Positions 33,665 to 45,939 are shown, numbered from the stretch's first letter. The stretch is 64,000 nucleotides of DNA from Lunularia cruciata (GCA_948567375.1 OX419761.1:25484501-25548500), one strand, 5' to 3'. Notes: generated by a model not told the origin, from the sequence alone. Numbers and translations: made by a program.

Positions 33665-34620
33665 CATTTTTGTTTTGTTGTTGCGACCTCTCTAGAAGGC
33701 AAGATAATGTTTTGTGTACAATTCTATATTAGATAGGAGGCTATGAGAGCTCACTTGGAGAGAACTTTAGGGGAGCAGAGTGTTGAACTTATGTTAGAGA
33801 ACTTGGACCCATTTTTATACCCTGTATTTCATTATGATATCTTTGAGGTGATTTTTTACATCTTGTACACTTGAGAGGATTTGGAGAGATTGTGTGAGGT
33901 GGATTGCAAATTTTGGGGATTAAGGTGATTTTTGGGCCAAATATCAAGTTTGTGATCTGGACTTGAAATTTCTACACATGATAGCTTGGATTATCCTTCA
34001 GTTATCACACTTGGAATTATTGTGAGAGCTATTATGCGCACTGGGCTAGAATTTTTAAAAGTTGATAGGGTAAACTGCTCCCGCAACTACATGCTCTCTA
34101 GAAAATTAAATAGAGTTTGTCATTTCTTCAATTTTTACTAGATTCTTCTGAAAAATTATAAGAAAATTAAGTGCATTGTATCCTACTTGTTGACCCAAAA
34201 GTGAGAGAGAGATTATTCTTTTGTGGAGAGTTATGAGTTTTTAAAGTAAGGGGGTAGTTTTCAGACCAAATTTGAAATATGTGTAATAAATAGAGAGGTG
34301 TCTAGGCCAAATGGCTCAATGAAAAAATCAGAAATTTTGCAGGGAGAGATGTCCCGGAGTTTTACTTAATTGTGAAAAATATCAAAGGATTTTGATATAC
34401 CAATTGAGAGATTTGACTAACATTGCGAGGAAGGGTCAATTCTACAAAGTTGAGATCTCATGCATGAGTTTGAGAGCAACAAAAAGTATGTTTGAGTGTT
34501 AAGATTCATCTTGGGAATATGAATGTCATCAAGGGTGAAAATTAAGAATATGCAAGGTTCCCCAAGGGCTTAAGGTGATTGTAGGGGTGGATTTGAGGAA
34601 AAAAAGAGTTTAGAATAGAA
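33665..34620 (+). pseudogene. Leader region of element C
   Basis: It starts CATTTTTGTTTTG and carries a broken copy of the leader ORF (MRAHLERTLGEQSVEL, MLENLDP, SGLEIS, GLEFLKVDRVNCS, MLSRKL) with several stops. It is homologous to the 144-codon frame in B. Confidence 0.55.
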
Positions 34621-34626
34621 TTCTAA

Positions 34627-34992
34627 GAGAGCATTAAGAAGATCCAAAAACCTACACAACTTGGAGGAAGGAGTGAGTCTAAGTGCTTTCTATGTGGAGA
34701 GAAGGGGCATATGGAAAGTTCATGTCCATTGACCTTTGAGAGCAAGAGATTAAGGGAAAGGAGAGGATTACTTGACTTGGGTTTGCATGTTGGACCTTCT
34801 TCACCAAGATTGGGAGGGAGAAGATCTGAGACCAAAGAGTTATGTGACGTTTGTGGAGTAGAAAGACTTCCAAAAGGACATGAGTGTAGTAGAGTAAAAG
34901 CACTTTTGGAGACTTTGGTAAAGTATCTTGGGGAGAGTCTTAGTACAGCTACAGAAATACTACCACGTTCATTAGCTAGTCCTCAAGATTAG
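34627..34992 (+). pseudogene. Extra zinc-knuckle ORF, copy C
   Basis: The open stretch follows a TAA. It contains KIQKPTQLGG, an intact knuckle CFLCGEKGHMESSC, CPLTFESKRLRERRG, LGLHVGPSSPRLGG and LCDVCGVERLPKGHE, ending before ATTAGTGATGGAGATAATC as in copy A. The upstream part is frameshifted, so this copy is a partial ORF. Confidence 0.65.
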
Positions 34993-35226
34993 TGATGGAG
35001 ATAATCTTTCAACTTATGGATAAACTATCCATGAGAGTTCGATTAATATGCACTCTAGGATTTGATGTGCCATAGAAATCTTGAAGAAACCTGAAACTTT
35101 TGTGTTCCCTAGGGTGGATTTCTCTCAAATAGTGTTAGTCATGTATATACTCTATTGGTTATAGAGTGAGAGAAAAGAAAAAAGAGAAAAAAATTGAAGA
35201 GAAAAGAAAGATAATGAGGGGTTAAG

Positions 35227-36466
35227 ATGGGGAAACTTCCAATTTTTTTTGGCACAGATGGAGAAGATGTTGAGGCCTTTGTGAGAGACTTCAATGGAGC
35301 TTGCATAGAAAACAATGAGAGGAGGAAGAATAAGTGGGCCTCATTATTACTAGATTTCTTTGAGGATGCAGCACTTACATGGTATGAGTCAAAATACCAA
35401 AGAGAGAGGAGAGATGGGCAAGAAGAGTCTTGGGAGAGTTTGACTTCAGCACTCATTGAAAACTTTCTTTCAGATGAGAGTTATGAGAGATTGATGAGTG
35501 AGGTTACCTTTCTCAAACAAGGAGATGGAGAGAAAGTGAGTCTATGTGGAAAGAGTGGAGAAGTTAAAGTCCAAATTTTGCATAGTGTTGAGGAAGGGTG
35601 GAGATGATGTGGAAACTACTATGATTGGCATAGGAGCTATGCTCACCAAGAATTTTGTGGGAGGATTGAGACCAAAAATTAGAAGCATGGTGAGATATGA
35701 GAAACCTTCTTCCAAGGTTGAAATTATCAAGATCGCAGTTCGTATGGAGGAGAGTTTGGAAGGAGATGAGAGTGAGTTGGTGGTGAAGGAGGTTGTGCAT
35801 CCTCCTCAAGGCTACAAGTTTAATGTAACTCTTGATAATTTGGTGGAAAGGGTTGCACCACAAGTAATAGTTGCTCCAGTTCTTGCACCTCCACCAAAAG
35901 ATCCACTTCAAACCATCACAAAGCAACTTGCATATCTCAAGATTAATGTGGTGCAACTATGGGAGAAGAGAAAGGTGGATCAGAATGTAGGGAGAGGGCC
36001 TAGGAGTTATGGAAACTATCCATATAGAGGAATCCAACCAGCCAACAATTTCAATGATAGAAATTTTTTTGGTTGTGGAGGAAGAGGCCATATACAAAGG
36101 AATTGCCCAAATTCCACTTACCATGGAGGAAAAGGTGGTTATGAGGGAGCCCATAGAGAGAAAGAGGGAGGTAGTGTAACCCAAGTGGCTCCTAATCCAA
36201 AAAAAGGTAATGGGATAGTATCTATAGATGTGGTTGAGAGAAAGTATGAGAAGGGAGAGTGCTCAAACTCCAAGAATCTTAATTTGGAGCTTTTGGCACA
36301 AGAGAAGAAGAGAGCTTGTTTTGCAGAGGATGTGCACTCTTCTCAAGGATTTACTCCTAGCAAGGATACTCCTATGTCTACTAGGAGCACTCACACCTCA
36401 ACACCATCAACAACAAGGACTCCAAGAAAGAAGTTGGGGATAGAGGACTTCTTGATATCAAAGTAA
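35227..36466 (+). pseudogene. gag, element C, one frameshift
   Basis: The first frame (35227-35607) runs from MGKLPIFFGTDGEDVEAFV through LIENFLSDESYERLMSEVT. Near 35540 a two-base deletion relative to copy A (GTGAGTCTATG against GTGAGAGTCTATG) shifts it into the 306-codon frame that ends at 36466. The second frame carries TKNFVGGLRPKIRS, the knuckle FFGCGGRGHIQRNCP (first cysteine replaced by Phe) and the serine/threonine-rich tail. A stop replaces the Gln codon in ISKQQWNY at the end. Confidence 0.85.
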
Positions 36467-37261
36467 CAATGGAACTACAATGTCTTGGAGGATGTTGGTA
36501 GTCACAAGGCTAACATCACAGTGGTCCAACTGATTGCTTTGAATCCTACTTTGAGAAAGGAACTTTGAGATGGTTTGAGTTCTACAAGGAGCAAGAAGAA
36601 GAAGAAGGCAAAAGCTCTAGTATCAATGGGGTTGGTGGATGCCAAGCCAACACCAATGGATGCTTGTTAATATGCCTTCAAGATTGATATGAGAGTAAAT
36701 GGTCACAACATCAAGGATGCATTCGTTGATGGAGGATCAGCAATGAATACCATGGTAGAAAGGTTGATGAAGAAGTTGGGTATGATACCTTCCAAACCTT
36801 CAACATTTATGGTGAGCATGGCAAATAAACAACAAGTTCAACCAGTAGGGGTGATGGATAAGGTGGTAGTTTCAGTTATGGGAGTTCAAAATCTCATGAC
36901 TTTCCAAGTCTTGAAGGAGTCAAGCTATGACTTACTTCTTGGGAGGCCATGGTTGAGAGCAGCACACACAATTGATCAATGGCACAAAGGGTACTTGAGG
37001 ATTGGGCCTTCAAACCATAGAGTCATGGTTATTGTGATTAACACCACCAACACTTCACATTCAGATACACTATCTTCTGATTATTGGGAATCAAATTCTG
37101 AAGAAGGAGCTTCAAGTATGGACACAAGCATGGAAGAGGAGACTTTCGCGAAGGAGGATGAATCTAAATTTGATTCAGATGTGTATCCCTTGTGTGCTAT
37201 GGACTTTGCACCTAAGCCAAAGGTTTTGAAAGACCCTAGTAAATCACCATTGATACTTTAG
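36467..37261 (+). pseudogene. Retropepsin region, element C
   Basis: It contains VNGHNIKDAFVDGGSAMN, SMANKQQVQPVGVMDKVV, SYDLLLGRPWLRAAHTIDQ and HKGYLRIG, then an acidic serine-rich spacer and YPLCAMDFAPKPKV. The active-site triplet is DGG. The frame ends with a TAG at 37259-37261 where copy A has GAG. Confidence 0.8.
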
Positions 37262-38640
37262 AAGATAGAGAGGAGGTTATCTACCCTCAAGTATGGCCTA
37301 AATGTTACCAAGGAGGAGAAGTTGAGATTTGAGGATATTTTCTGCAAGTTCATCCATGTGTTTGCATTAAGTTACAAGGATTTAAAGGAAGTCACCTTGG
37401 AGGAGCACAAGATAGAGGTGAAGTCACATGCAAGACCAATCTGCCAAAGCAACATCACATTAGCCCACCATTATCTTTGGTTGTGAAGGAAGAGATTGAT
37501 AAGCTCAAGTAGGCTAGAGTTATCTTAGAGGTGGAGAATTCGGAATGGATGTCTCCAATTGTCATTGTGAAGAAAAAGAACGGCAAGCTTTGGGTATGTG
37601 TGGATTACAAGAAGCTCAACATTGTTACCAAGAAGGAATACTACCCATTGCCATTGGTTGATGAGATCTTGGAGGAGGTTGCAAGTCATGAGAGGTACAA
37701 TTTTGGAGATGGTTATAGTGGATATAACCAATTCAAGATTGCACCAGAGCATCAACAATTCACCATATTCACCACACCTTGGGGAATTTATGCTTTCAAG
37801 GTCATGCCTTTTGGGCTTTGTAATGCTCCAGCCACATTCCAATGGTCCATGAACAAGGCATTTGAACCTTTCATTGGGAAATTTTTGAGAGACTTCATTG
37901 ATGACTTTTGTATCTATGGGAACAAGGATGAGCACTTTGAGCACCTAATCAAGGTCTTGCAATGCTTGGATGAGGCAAATGCATCACTCAACCCAAAGAA
38001 GTGCATTTTTGGATGTGAAGAAGGTCTACTTTTAGGGCACATCATCTCTAAGGATGGAATAGCAGTTGATCCTAAGAAGGTGAGGAAAATCTTAGACCTT
38101 CCATTCCCTTCAACTTTGACAAAGTTACACCAATTCTTGGGGATGGTTGGGTACTATAGGAGGTTCATCTTCTCATTTTCCAACAAGGCTTATGCATTGA
38201 CCATCTATATGAAGAAGGTTGTAGATTACATGGTGATTTTGGAGGACAAGGAGACTCTCAAAGCTTTTGAGGAGCTCAAGCAATCCCTTGATGTAGCTCT
38301 AATTCTTGCTAAACCTGATTGGAGTAAGCCTTTCATCCTGTACACTGATGCTTCTAATGTAGCTATAGGATGCACTCTTAGTCAATTAGACCAAGATGGG
38401 CATGATCATCAAATAGCTTATGCTAGTAGGCAGATGGTTTCAACAGAAAAGAACTACTCAATCATGGAGAGAGAAGGGTTGGCAGTGATCTTTGGTCTCA
38501 AGAAGTTTAGACACTACTTGATTGGAGGGATAGCCACCATTGTCACAAATCACAAGCCTTGGAGTACATCTTCGACAAGCCTAATGTTGAAAAGAGACTA
38601 TCAAGGTAGATGATACTCTTGTCTGAGTATGACTACACCA
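37262..38640 (+). pseudogene. Reverse transcriptase and RNase H, element C
   Basis: The 360-codon stretch 37531-38613 is the best preserved RT in the window: KKKNGKLWVCVDYKKLN, DEILEEVASHERYNFGD, MPFGLCNAPATFQ, the catalytic FIDDFCIYG, LLLGHIISKDGIAVDP, FLGMVGYYRRF, the RNase H FILYTDASNVAIGC and YASRQMVSTEKNYS. A TAG near 37510 separates it from the upstream part, and a lesion near 38600 shifts the RNase H end. Confidence 0.9.
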
Positions 38641-39325
38641 TTGAAGATAGGTCATGGAAGAAACATGCAAATGCAGATTTTTTATCTAGGGCCTATGATC
38701 ATTATGGAGATGAGCTAATGGATGATTCTTTCTTGGATGAAGAGCTCATGATAATCTCAGTCACTCAAGAGGTTCCAATGGAGTACAAGGAGATATGGAT
38801 TTTATGACAAGAGATAACTATCAAGGAGGGATGCATGCTAGGGAGAGGAAGATCCTTGGAGCAAGATCTAGACCTTACACAATGGTGGAGGATATTCTTT
38901 TTCACCAAGGAGCATATGGTCTACTTCAAAGAGCAATGGGTAAGGAAGAGCCTATCCTACTCATAAAGGAGTTTCATGAAGATTTAGTGTGTGGAGGACA
39001 CTTTGCAGGAAAGGTGATTGCTTTCAACATTCTAGATGTAGGTTACCATTGGAGAGGAATTTTCAAGGATTGTCTTGATTATTTCAAAACTTGTCATGTT
39101 TGTCAAGCTTTTGCTAGAAAATCTGCTTCCACTCCACCACTTAGATTAATTCTATTGCTAGGACCTTTTGGAAATGGAGAATTGATTTTGTAGGTCCTCT
39201 CAATAGAACCCCAAGGAACAATTGGTACATTGTGGTAGTTATTGATTACCTTACCAAGTGGGTTGAGGCTAGACCATTAAGGGACAAGAATGAAGATGAA
39301 GTTGGTAAATTTCTTTATGAATGGA
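38610..39325 (+). pseudogene. Integrase 5' part, element C, truncated
   Basis: KKHANADFLSRAYD (RNase H end) is followed by the integrase zinc finger, LLIKEFHEDLVCGGHFAGK and FKTCHVCQAFARKS. The start of the catalytic core (GELILVGPLNRTP-like, shifted) and VVVIDYLTKWVEA follow. The sequence leaves the family at about 39325 before the second catalytic Asp and the Glu. Confidence 0.82.
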
Positions 39326-40279
39326 TTAACTGTCAAGTTTGGTTGTTTGCGCCTTAGCCATTTTCTTACTTGTACGTTATTGATTGACAAATCCAAAGGA
39401 AAGTTGTTATACCATCTTTGCATTGGGTTGATCACTTTGAGGCAAATTTTACTTACTTTGGGTTTCTCTATCACAAGTCCAATCCGAGTACTTCTGTCCA
39501 AACACAAAATCACATTGCTTTGGGTTTCAATCCAAAGATACAATTTTACGTCTTTTAATGTCAATCAGGTTCAATACAACTTTGTTTGTACACTGCTTCT
39601 TTAAAATAGAACAAAAACAAAAAATGTGGGTACCACAATGCATCTTCATACGGATTTGCTTCATATGAATTTGCTTGTTCTAAGAAGGATTTGCTCATCT
39701 TGAGATGCATTTTCTCATCTTTAATAAATTCAATGAAACACAAAAACATAAAATTCTATCAACCACAAATGCGTGAAACTAAAAAACCTATTGAGAAGCT
39801 ATTTTTCCACATATATAAACAAAAATAGGGAAAAAAAATAATGGGAATGAGTGTAAATGAAGAGCAATACAATAGGCTAAAAGAAAGGCAAGCATAAACA
39901 TGAGAGATGAGCCAAAGAAAAAACCTGCAAGGAAACCTTAAAATTGAAAAATTATTAAAAAACCAATAGGAAAGGACTCTTAGAGATATCAAGAATTATT
40001 TGCATGAGAAATCAATTTGTAGGGAAATATAGAGAGATGAGGACATCACAAGAGCTCTAGAACTCAAAGAATGCAAATAAGATGCAAGATAAATAATGGA
40101 TACAAGATAACCCAAACTTTATAGAATGGAAGCAGAAGAAAATGAAACTTTGAAACATTACAAGAGGGGATTAAGACATACTTGGTGAACATACTACGAT
40201 GATGTATAAACAATGTAAAAAGGTGATGCTGAAATGGATATGTGATCATCATCCAATATATAACACTGAAAAAATAAAC
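39326..40279. other. Intergenic DNA after the truncated element C
   Basis: No coding similarity found. The open stretches here are AT-rich and show no family signature. No remainder of integrase or LTR was seen. Confidence 0.5.
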
Positions 40280-42560
40280 CTACTACTATTTGTTGTAGGC
40301 AATATCATCCCCTACAATATCTAGAGGGTATGCCCTAGTGTGTTTAGTGCATGCTAGTGCTTCCTCAAGACAAGGTCTATACACATTGCAAGGTACCATA
40401 TATGCCCACATTAATTCCCACTCCTTTTCTGTCAAGGAGGACCCTAAATACTCCTTGTTAATCTCACATATGGATCTACACTATAAGCTCAAAGATGTCT
40501 TGCAGTCCACTCATCCTCCAAGAATACAATAGTTGGGCGGGTATCATCCCTAAATCTACCTAATGGAGGTAGCAAAAGGCTAAAAGGATAAATGTGTGTT
40601 GAGCAACAAGTATAACATGGTGAAAACCTACAAGAGTGGATAGCACTTTGTGGATGGTTCTTACAATATGGTAGAGCTAGTGTCCATGATCAAAAAATCC
40701 ATAATGGATAACCCTACTAAAGTAAAGGTGTCATAAGATCTCACACTAAACTCTCTAAAGTTGTCATATAATTTTCAATGTCATACAACAAACCTATAAG
40801 GCAAGTCCCATTGTGTACTCTCTTGGGCAAGAAGTTTGATCTCCACATACACTATAGTAGGAATTCCAAATCAGCCTTAGTGTAATCAGACCATATAATA
40901 ACCTAGAAGTTTGCAAGACAATATCTCATAAATTATCTAGCTCTTTATTGTGGTACATATTGCAAAGGATCCTCCATTATCCCTCCATAGTAGTGCTAGT
41001 CATATTCTAGAACACTATGATGCTCTCCCTATGGAAAAGGGCACTATTTGATCACAAAATATATGCCATCATATTTACATCCAAAACCAAGATCCTCCTT
41101 AATTGTTCTCCTAGGTAGAGGATACGGAGTATAAACATAGTAGATATGCTTATACCCATTCTAGGTAGAGACTACAAACCAATCAAGATTATTTCCTCTA
41201 TCTAATCATCCATCGCTAAATTGTATGTTTGAGTCATATGAGTTTGAGTGCATGTACCTAAGCCATCCATCATTTGAGTAACTTTTTTGATATAATCTAT
41301 CTATGTTGTCTAAATGACTCTTTTTATATCATCCATTTGAGTCATCTAAGTCACCCTCCCTAAATCTTGAGCATGCTCTTGGGAAGTAGACACTCTCTCT
41401 TTGATATGTCATACTCTTGTGTATGCTATCTCTCATTCAATAGATGCTCTTTTTTTAAGATGTTCCATTCTAGAGCAAGCTTCCTCTCACTAAGTAGATT
41501 CTCTCTCTCTCTTTGATATGGTACACTCTAGAGAAAGTTCCCTCTTGCATAGACTATCTCTCTCTCTCAAAGATATGGCTCCCTCTAGAGCATGTTTCTT
41601 TTCACTCAATTGACACTCTAGATGCTTTCTTCCTGATATATCCCACTCTAGAGCATGCTCCTTCTTACTAAGTTCATGTTCCCTATCTTTATAGTCAATG
41701 GCTTACACCAAATCAGCTAAGATTCTATTGAGCCTATCTCCTAAAGCATGAACATGAGGGAGTGGATCCTCTAAAGCTCAACTCCAAGAAGGGAGAACTC
41801 TAAAGGTGGATCATGGGAGAGCGGCTCATGCAAAGTATGGGTATGGGAAGGACTCCCCGTATAAAGACCTATTCACAAACATGTTCAGAATTAGATGTCA
41901 ACATTCTCATAATGAAACCAAGGAAGTGTAGAAAGAGTGAAATTTTATTGTTTAGTACAAGGAGTGGTGTTACACCAAAGAACACATTATCCAAAATAAC
42001 TTTAAACTCTAAACCTCAATCACCCTTGGTGTTATGATGGCCATCCTTTCTATCCTCTAACATCCCTACCATTGTGGCATGGATAAAGACCTATCAACAC
42101 TTGGATGCTTGTATGTGACCTTATCATCATCCATCAAATTGCTCTAAAAATTAAAATGAGTAAAAAATTTACCAACAAAGCTTATCTTGGAGCACCTCCC
42201 ATATGGATGCCTATGCTACTTCTACAAATACCATAACTGTACATCAACTATTGGTAGCATAAGCTCTGCACAATCATAGTCCTTGTTAGCATGCAACAGC
42301 TTTGTGATCACACAAAGAATAGAATGGCCATGTATCACCTTTGGTTTCCTTGTGGGGATAACAAGCAAACCGAGTGCTTAACCTGAATCCCTTAGGCCAT
42401 TGTCTTTGCCCCACCACCATTTATTCTATACATAATATTGAAATAACACATGGATATATTTCATTGTTTCATTGGAAAAGGCAGACAATTGATCTACGCT
42501 TAATCAAGAGAGATCTATCCTATCTATAGTAATTCCATCTATGACATGCTCTCTTAAAAA
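40280..42560 (-). pseudogene. Unassigned decayed coding relic
   Basis: Several stretches read sensibly on the minus strand although stops break them. From right to left: KGFRLSTRFACYPHKETKGD and WPFYSLCDHKAVAC near 42.3 kb, PHVHALGDRLNRILADLV near 41.7 kb, the coiled-coil repeats at 41.37-41.69 kb, then GNNLDWFVVST, YVYTPYPLPRRTIKEDLGFG and CKYDGIYFVIK near 41.1 kb, ending in ILEYD and MEDPLQYVPQ-like pieces. I do not recognise the family. A gag-like or other transposon-encoded protein is possible given the neighbourhood. Confidence concerns only that this was once coding. Confidence 0.45.
41370..41690 (-). repeat. 63-bp repeats encoding 21-residue coiled-coil units
   Basis: The minus strand encodes consecutive units of about 21 residues such as LSKKEHALEWDISGRKHLEC, LSEKKHALEGAISLRERDSL, RELSLECTISKRERE and, after a frameshift, SERKLALEWNILKKEHLLNE. 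Twenty-one residues is three heptads, and the Leu/Ile spacing with many Lys/Glu fits a coiled coil. On the plus strand the array appears as CTCTCTCT runs alternating with ACTCTAGAG. Confidence 0.7.
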
Positions 42561-43581
42561 ATCTCTTGATAAGCCATCTTGAACCTTGTGCATAAGGGTT
42601 GGTCCAATTTACTTCTACTTCTGCAAAAAAAAGTTATTTTTTTATCTTGAAAGTTTGTAGACCATGGTGAAATAGTCTCAACCTTCTTAACTCCTCATCA
42701 AGAAATCATTAAGCTCATAAATTGACCTTTCCTCTAGGCCTTTGGACCTTCTCCTCTGGGCCTTTCAACTTGGTCTAAAGTAATAAGAGTGCATAATATT
42801 TTATCATGTTGAGCAATATCTTCCCCAAAATTGGCCAATATTATTTCAATAAGCCCTCCTACCCTACAAAAATATAAACCCTAAATTAATAGCATGGGTG
42901 TTTTGTATTGTGTTGATCCACACATAGTTGCAATAAAACTAAAACTATTTATTCCAATAGGCACAGCAATAATCATGGTAGCCACGGTAAAGTAAAAATA
43001 TCTAAACCTACAATAAACATGTGATGAGCTCATACAATAAATCTGAAAACTCCAATACTAATCATGGTATACACAATTTTTAACAAGTGCTTCATTTTTT
43101 GGTTTATATTATGGAATTTATGCTATTTTTCAAAAATTAAAATACTAATAATTTATTATATTATTAAATTATGGTTCGTTAAGCACCTCAAAGTTGTTTC
43201 ATAAGAAATTTGAAGACCTACTTAGGTAGTTTTTGTATAAATAGTTGTTCTAATTTTAAACTAGTTTTTTCTTGGCATTTATTTAAATACATTTTCTGAT
43301 AGTCCCCTGGGACCCTAAATGCATGAACTTTGCCTTGAATCTGCCTTTGGACCCTATAGTTATATTTGATACAAGTTGCACTTGCACTTGGTTTCTTACT
43401 CATATTTTGGAACTATTCCTTTGCAACTTAGACCACTTTGACAAAATATTCATAATGGTTACAATGATGTGGAATTTCCTCTGATGCCATATTCAAAACC
43501 ATGCTTTGGTGGTGCTAGAGGCACGTAGAAAAAATAAACCTATAAATAGTAAAGTGCTTTATGCACTCTCGGGCTTTTAGC
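42561..43581. other. Intergenic DNA, nothing recognised
   Basis: AT-rich with no family signature in any frame and no repeat structure that I could see. Confidence 0.45.
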
Positions 43582-43805
43582 CTCCGGGCCTATAACCTAT
43601 CAGGGGATAACCTTCTTAGGTATGAGTCTTTAGGTTCACAACCAAGTAAATTGCATGGGAGGTAGTTTCCCCTTTTCTCCACATGTTGCAACACTCCGGG
43701 CCTATAACCTATCAGGGGATAACCTTCTTAGGTATGAGTCTTTAGGTTCAAAACCAAGTAAATTGCATGGGAGGTAGTTTCCCCTTTTCTCCACATGTTG
43801 CAACA
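43582..43805 (+). repeat. 112-bp tandem duplication, two nearly identical units
   Basis: Units 43582-43693 and 43694-43805 begin CTCCGGGCCTATAACC and end CATGTTGCAACAC. I see one difference (TTCACAACC against TTCAAAACC). The duplication must be young relative to the decayed DNA around it, or be an assembly artefact. Confidence 0.93.
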
Positions 43806-43980
43806 CCCCTTAGGCCCAAGTCCTGGATTTCTTAGATATTGCGTGTGCATTTGTAATAGCTTAGAATCCCATGGGTTGTTTCCCAATGCTTGGCTTTGCA
43901 GTTTCTCCAAGGGATTTTATGGTAGCTTTCAAGTTCAAATGTGTCCCTTTATTCAGAAATAAAAATAAATTTCTTATTAA

Positions 43981-44023
43981 GAGAGATGGCTGAGTGGACA
44001 AAAGCAATGGATTGCTAATCCAT
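43981..44023 (+). pseudogene. 5' fragment of a plastid-type tRNA-Ser(GCU)
   Basis: GAGAGATGGCTGAGTGGAC matches the acceptor and D-arm of plastid trnS-GCU. It is followed by an intact anticodon arm: stem ATGGA/TCCAT around the loop TTGCTAA, anticodon GCT at 44014-44016. After 44023 the sequence leaves the tRNA; variable arm, T-arm and 3' acceptor are missing. Probably a scrap of plastid DNA in the nucleus, possibly a tRNA-derived SINE head. It cannot act as a tRNA. Confidence 0.7.
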
Positions 44024-45939
44024 GCTCTCCACATTATTTTTGTCTCTAATATTTTCCCTTACGGGCTTTCCCATATTTCCCGTATGTGAAATTTTACCTT
44101 CATACAGCTCCATTTCATTCTCAAAACTCCTGTACATCCCTATGCACAAGCATGACAATTTCTGTATGTTGCATGAGTGTTTATTGAATTCTTTTGGTGT
44201 TGTTTCAAATCTTTAATTTTATATTTTTATGATCAATCTAATCTTTTTTGCATCCAAGTGCACTAGACATGGTTAGTAACTCCAAAGTCCAAAAGAATGG
44301 CCCCTAGTTCACCTTAATTTCCACTGCAATAGTACTACAAATTCAAAAATTAATATCAAGCTTTTACTTTTTATTTCCAAGTTATAACATTTGATACTTG
44401 TGCTGGCAAAGAAACAATTCACCAAATCTCTTCCCATTCAGCTCTAAGACCTTACAAAATCCCAAATTTTCAAATGATCATTACTTTGGCCACCAATGTT
44501 CAAACTTCACAATCATGGTATTTATGGAAAGCTCACAATAAGACAGTTCTAAGGAGGTAAAGCAAGTTCCATTTGGATATGTATGGCAAAGATACAAGCC
44601 TTAACTTGTTTATTCCTTGTTGATTCTCTAATGTTAAACTCTTCTTCCCTTTCACCATACTCACACTACCTTGTTATTGTTTCATAGTTATATAAGCAAT
44701 ATCTTGCACCATGTTGGAATCCTCATTGTGCTATCTTGGTGGTACTTATTTCCAAATGTGTGCTCTACTCTAACTCAAGAACTATAAACTTAATTGAAAG
44801 CTCTTAAAACCTAGTTTACATGTTCAAAATTACTAAACACATATTTCTCCTATTGCACACTTCCAAATTGAGTACTCGTGGCTTCAATCCAAAGCTCATC
44901 AGAAGCTCTACCTAATGAGTTATCACAACTCACTTGACCTTGCAAATCAAGAAGAAAATATTCAACAAATATGCAATTTCCAACTTGTTAATCTATTACA
45001 AACTCACATGCTTTCTTCTACCAAAGTTCAAAATCTGCAATCCTAATATCACCCAAGAGCTCTAAAGATCCTTGTTCTATTGAATCAAATTTTTATTCAT
45101 TTGGATATGTAATCAAAATATATGACCTTCCAAATTTGGCCTTTCTCACACCCTAATTTATGATGCATCGTAGAATTTAAATACTCAACTTTCACCACAC
45201 AACTCCAAACTTTTTAATCATATTCTCAATTAAAAGCGCATGACAAGCTGCTTCCAATGAAACAAGAATCAACTTGTTTGAAGATATGAGTTAAATTTAC
45301 AACCTTTGAGTTGTTATAATGAACCCCACAAGGTGGGAAAGATCACTAAATGTAAATACTCATAACTTTTGCCTCACATCTCCAACATCCACAATCTTTT
45401 TTCAATAGGGAGTGCTTGCAAAGACACCTATAATTGTGTAAGAATCATACAATTTGAGCTTGTGGGAAAAATGTTACAAATTCTCCATTGTGTAACAATA
45501 ACATTAAAATCTACCAAATGTGATAGATTTGATATCTCCTTAACATTCACCACACACCACCAAACACAAAAAACTTGGTATCAATCAAAAAAGATCTTCA
45601 AAAAATTCCAACAAAATCAAGAATAATAGGTGTAGACATACAACAAGAGAGATTCAACTCTACAAACATGCTCTCATTGTTAAAAATTTCAAACACACAT
45701 AAATTTTGCTACAAAGATCAAAACTTTGCAATGTTGGTCTATATTGAAACCTTTGGTCAAGGCTCTTTAAATGCATCCAAAATAGTGGCATTTGAATGAA
45801 TAAATGCTAAGAAATGAACTTCTGAATAGTCAATGCCTTTAACACTCCAATGGTGTGACTCTTACTCTATACATATACACCTTGTTTCTAATTTTATTGT
45901 TTTGGATCCCCATCCTAAATCTGACCATGGGAAGATGGA
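44024..45939. other. AT-rich DNA, possible very degenerate repeats
   Basis: No coding signal. Blocks resembling each other recur at roughly 150-200-base steps (CATTTGGATATGTA at about 44570 and 45098; AACTTTGCAAT- and CACAATCTTTTTTCAA-like blocks followed by AAGCTC or GACACCTA). They are too diverged for me to define a unit. Confidence 0.35.

Larger units (their letters stand above)
32976..39325 (+). mobile_element. Ty3-type LTR retrotransposon C, 3'-truncated
   Basis: 5' LTR, leader, zinc-knuckle ORF, gag, protease, RT/RNase H and the first part of integrase are present. Homology to A and B stops near 39325, after the segment corresponding to LRDKNEDEVG and before the second catalytic aspartate. 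The rest of integrase and the 3' LTR are absent. It is the least damaged copy over gag and RT (306- and 360-codon open stretches), but stops at 37259 and 37510 and frameshifts remain. Confidence 0.9.

Noticed and set aside
10915-39325. Endogenous pararetrovirus or Ty1/copia origin for the pol genes
   Set aside because: Integrase follows RNase H, as in Ty3 elements. In copia-type elements it precedes RT, and pararetroviruses have none. LTRs with TG...CA ends are present.
39277-39749. Open frames just past the truncation of element C
   Set aside because: They start in integrase sequence on the wrong strand or frame and continue into unrelated AT-rich DNA.
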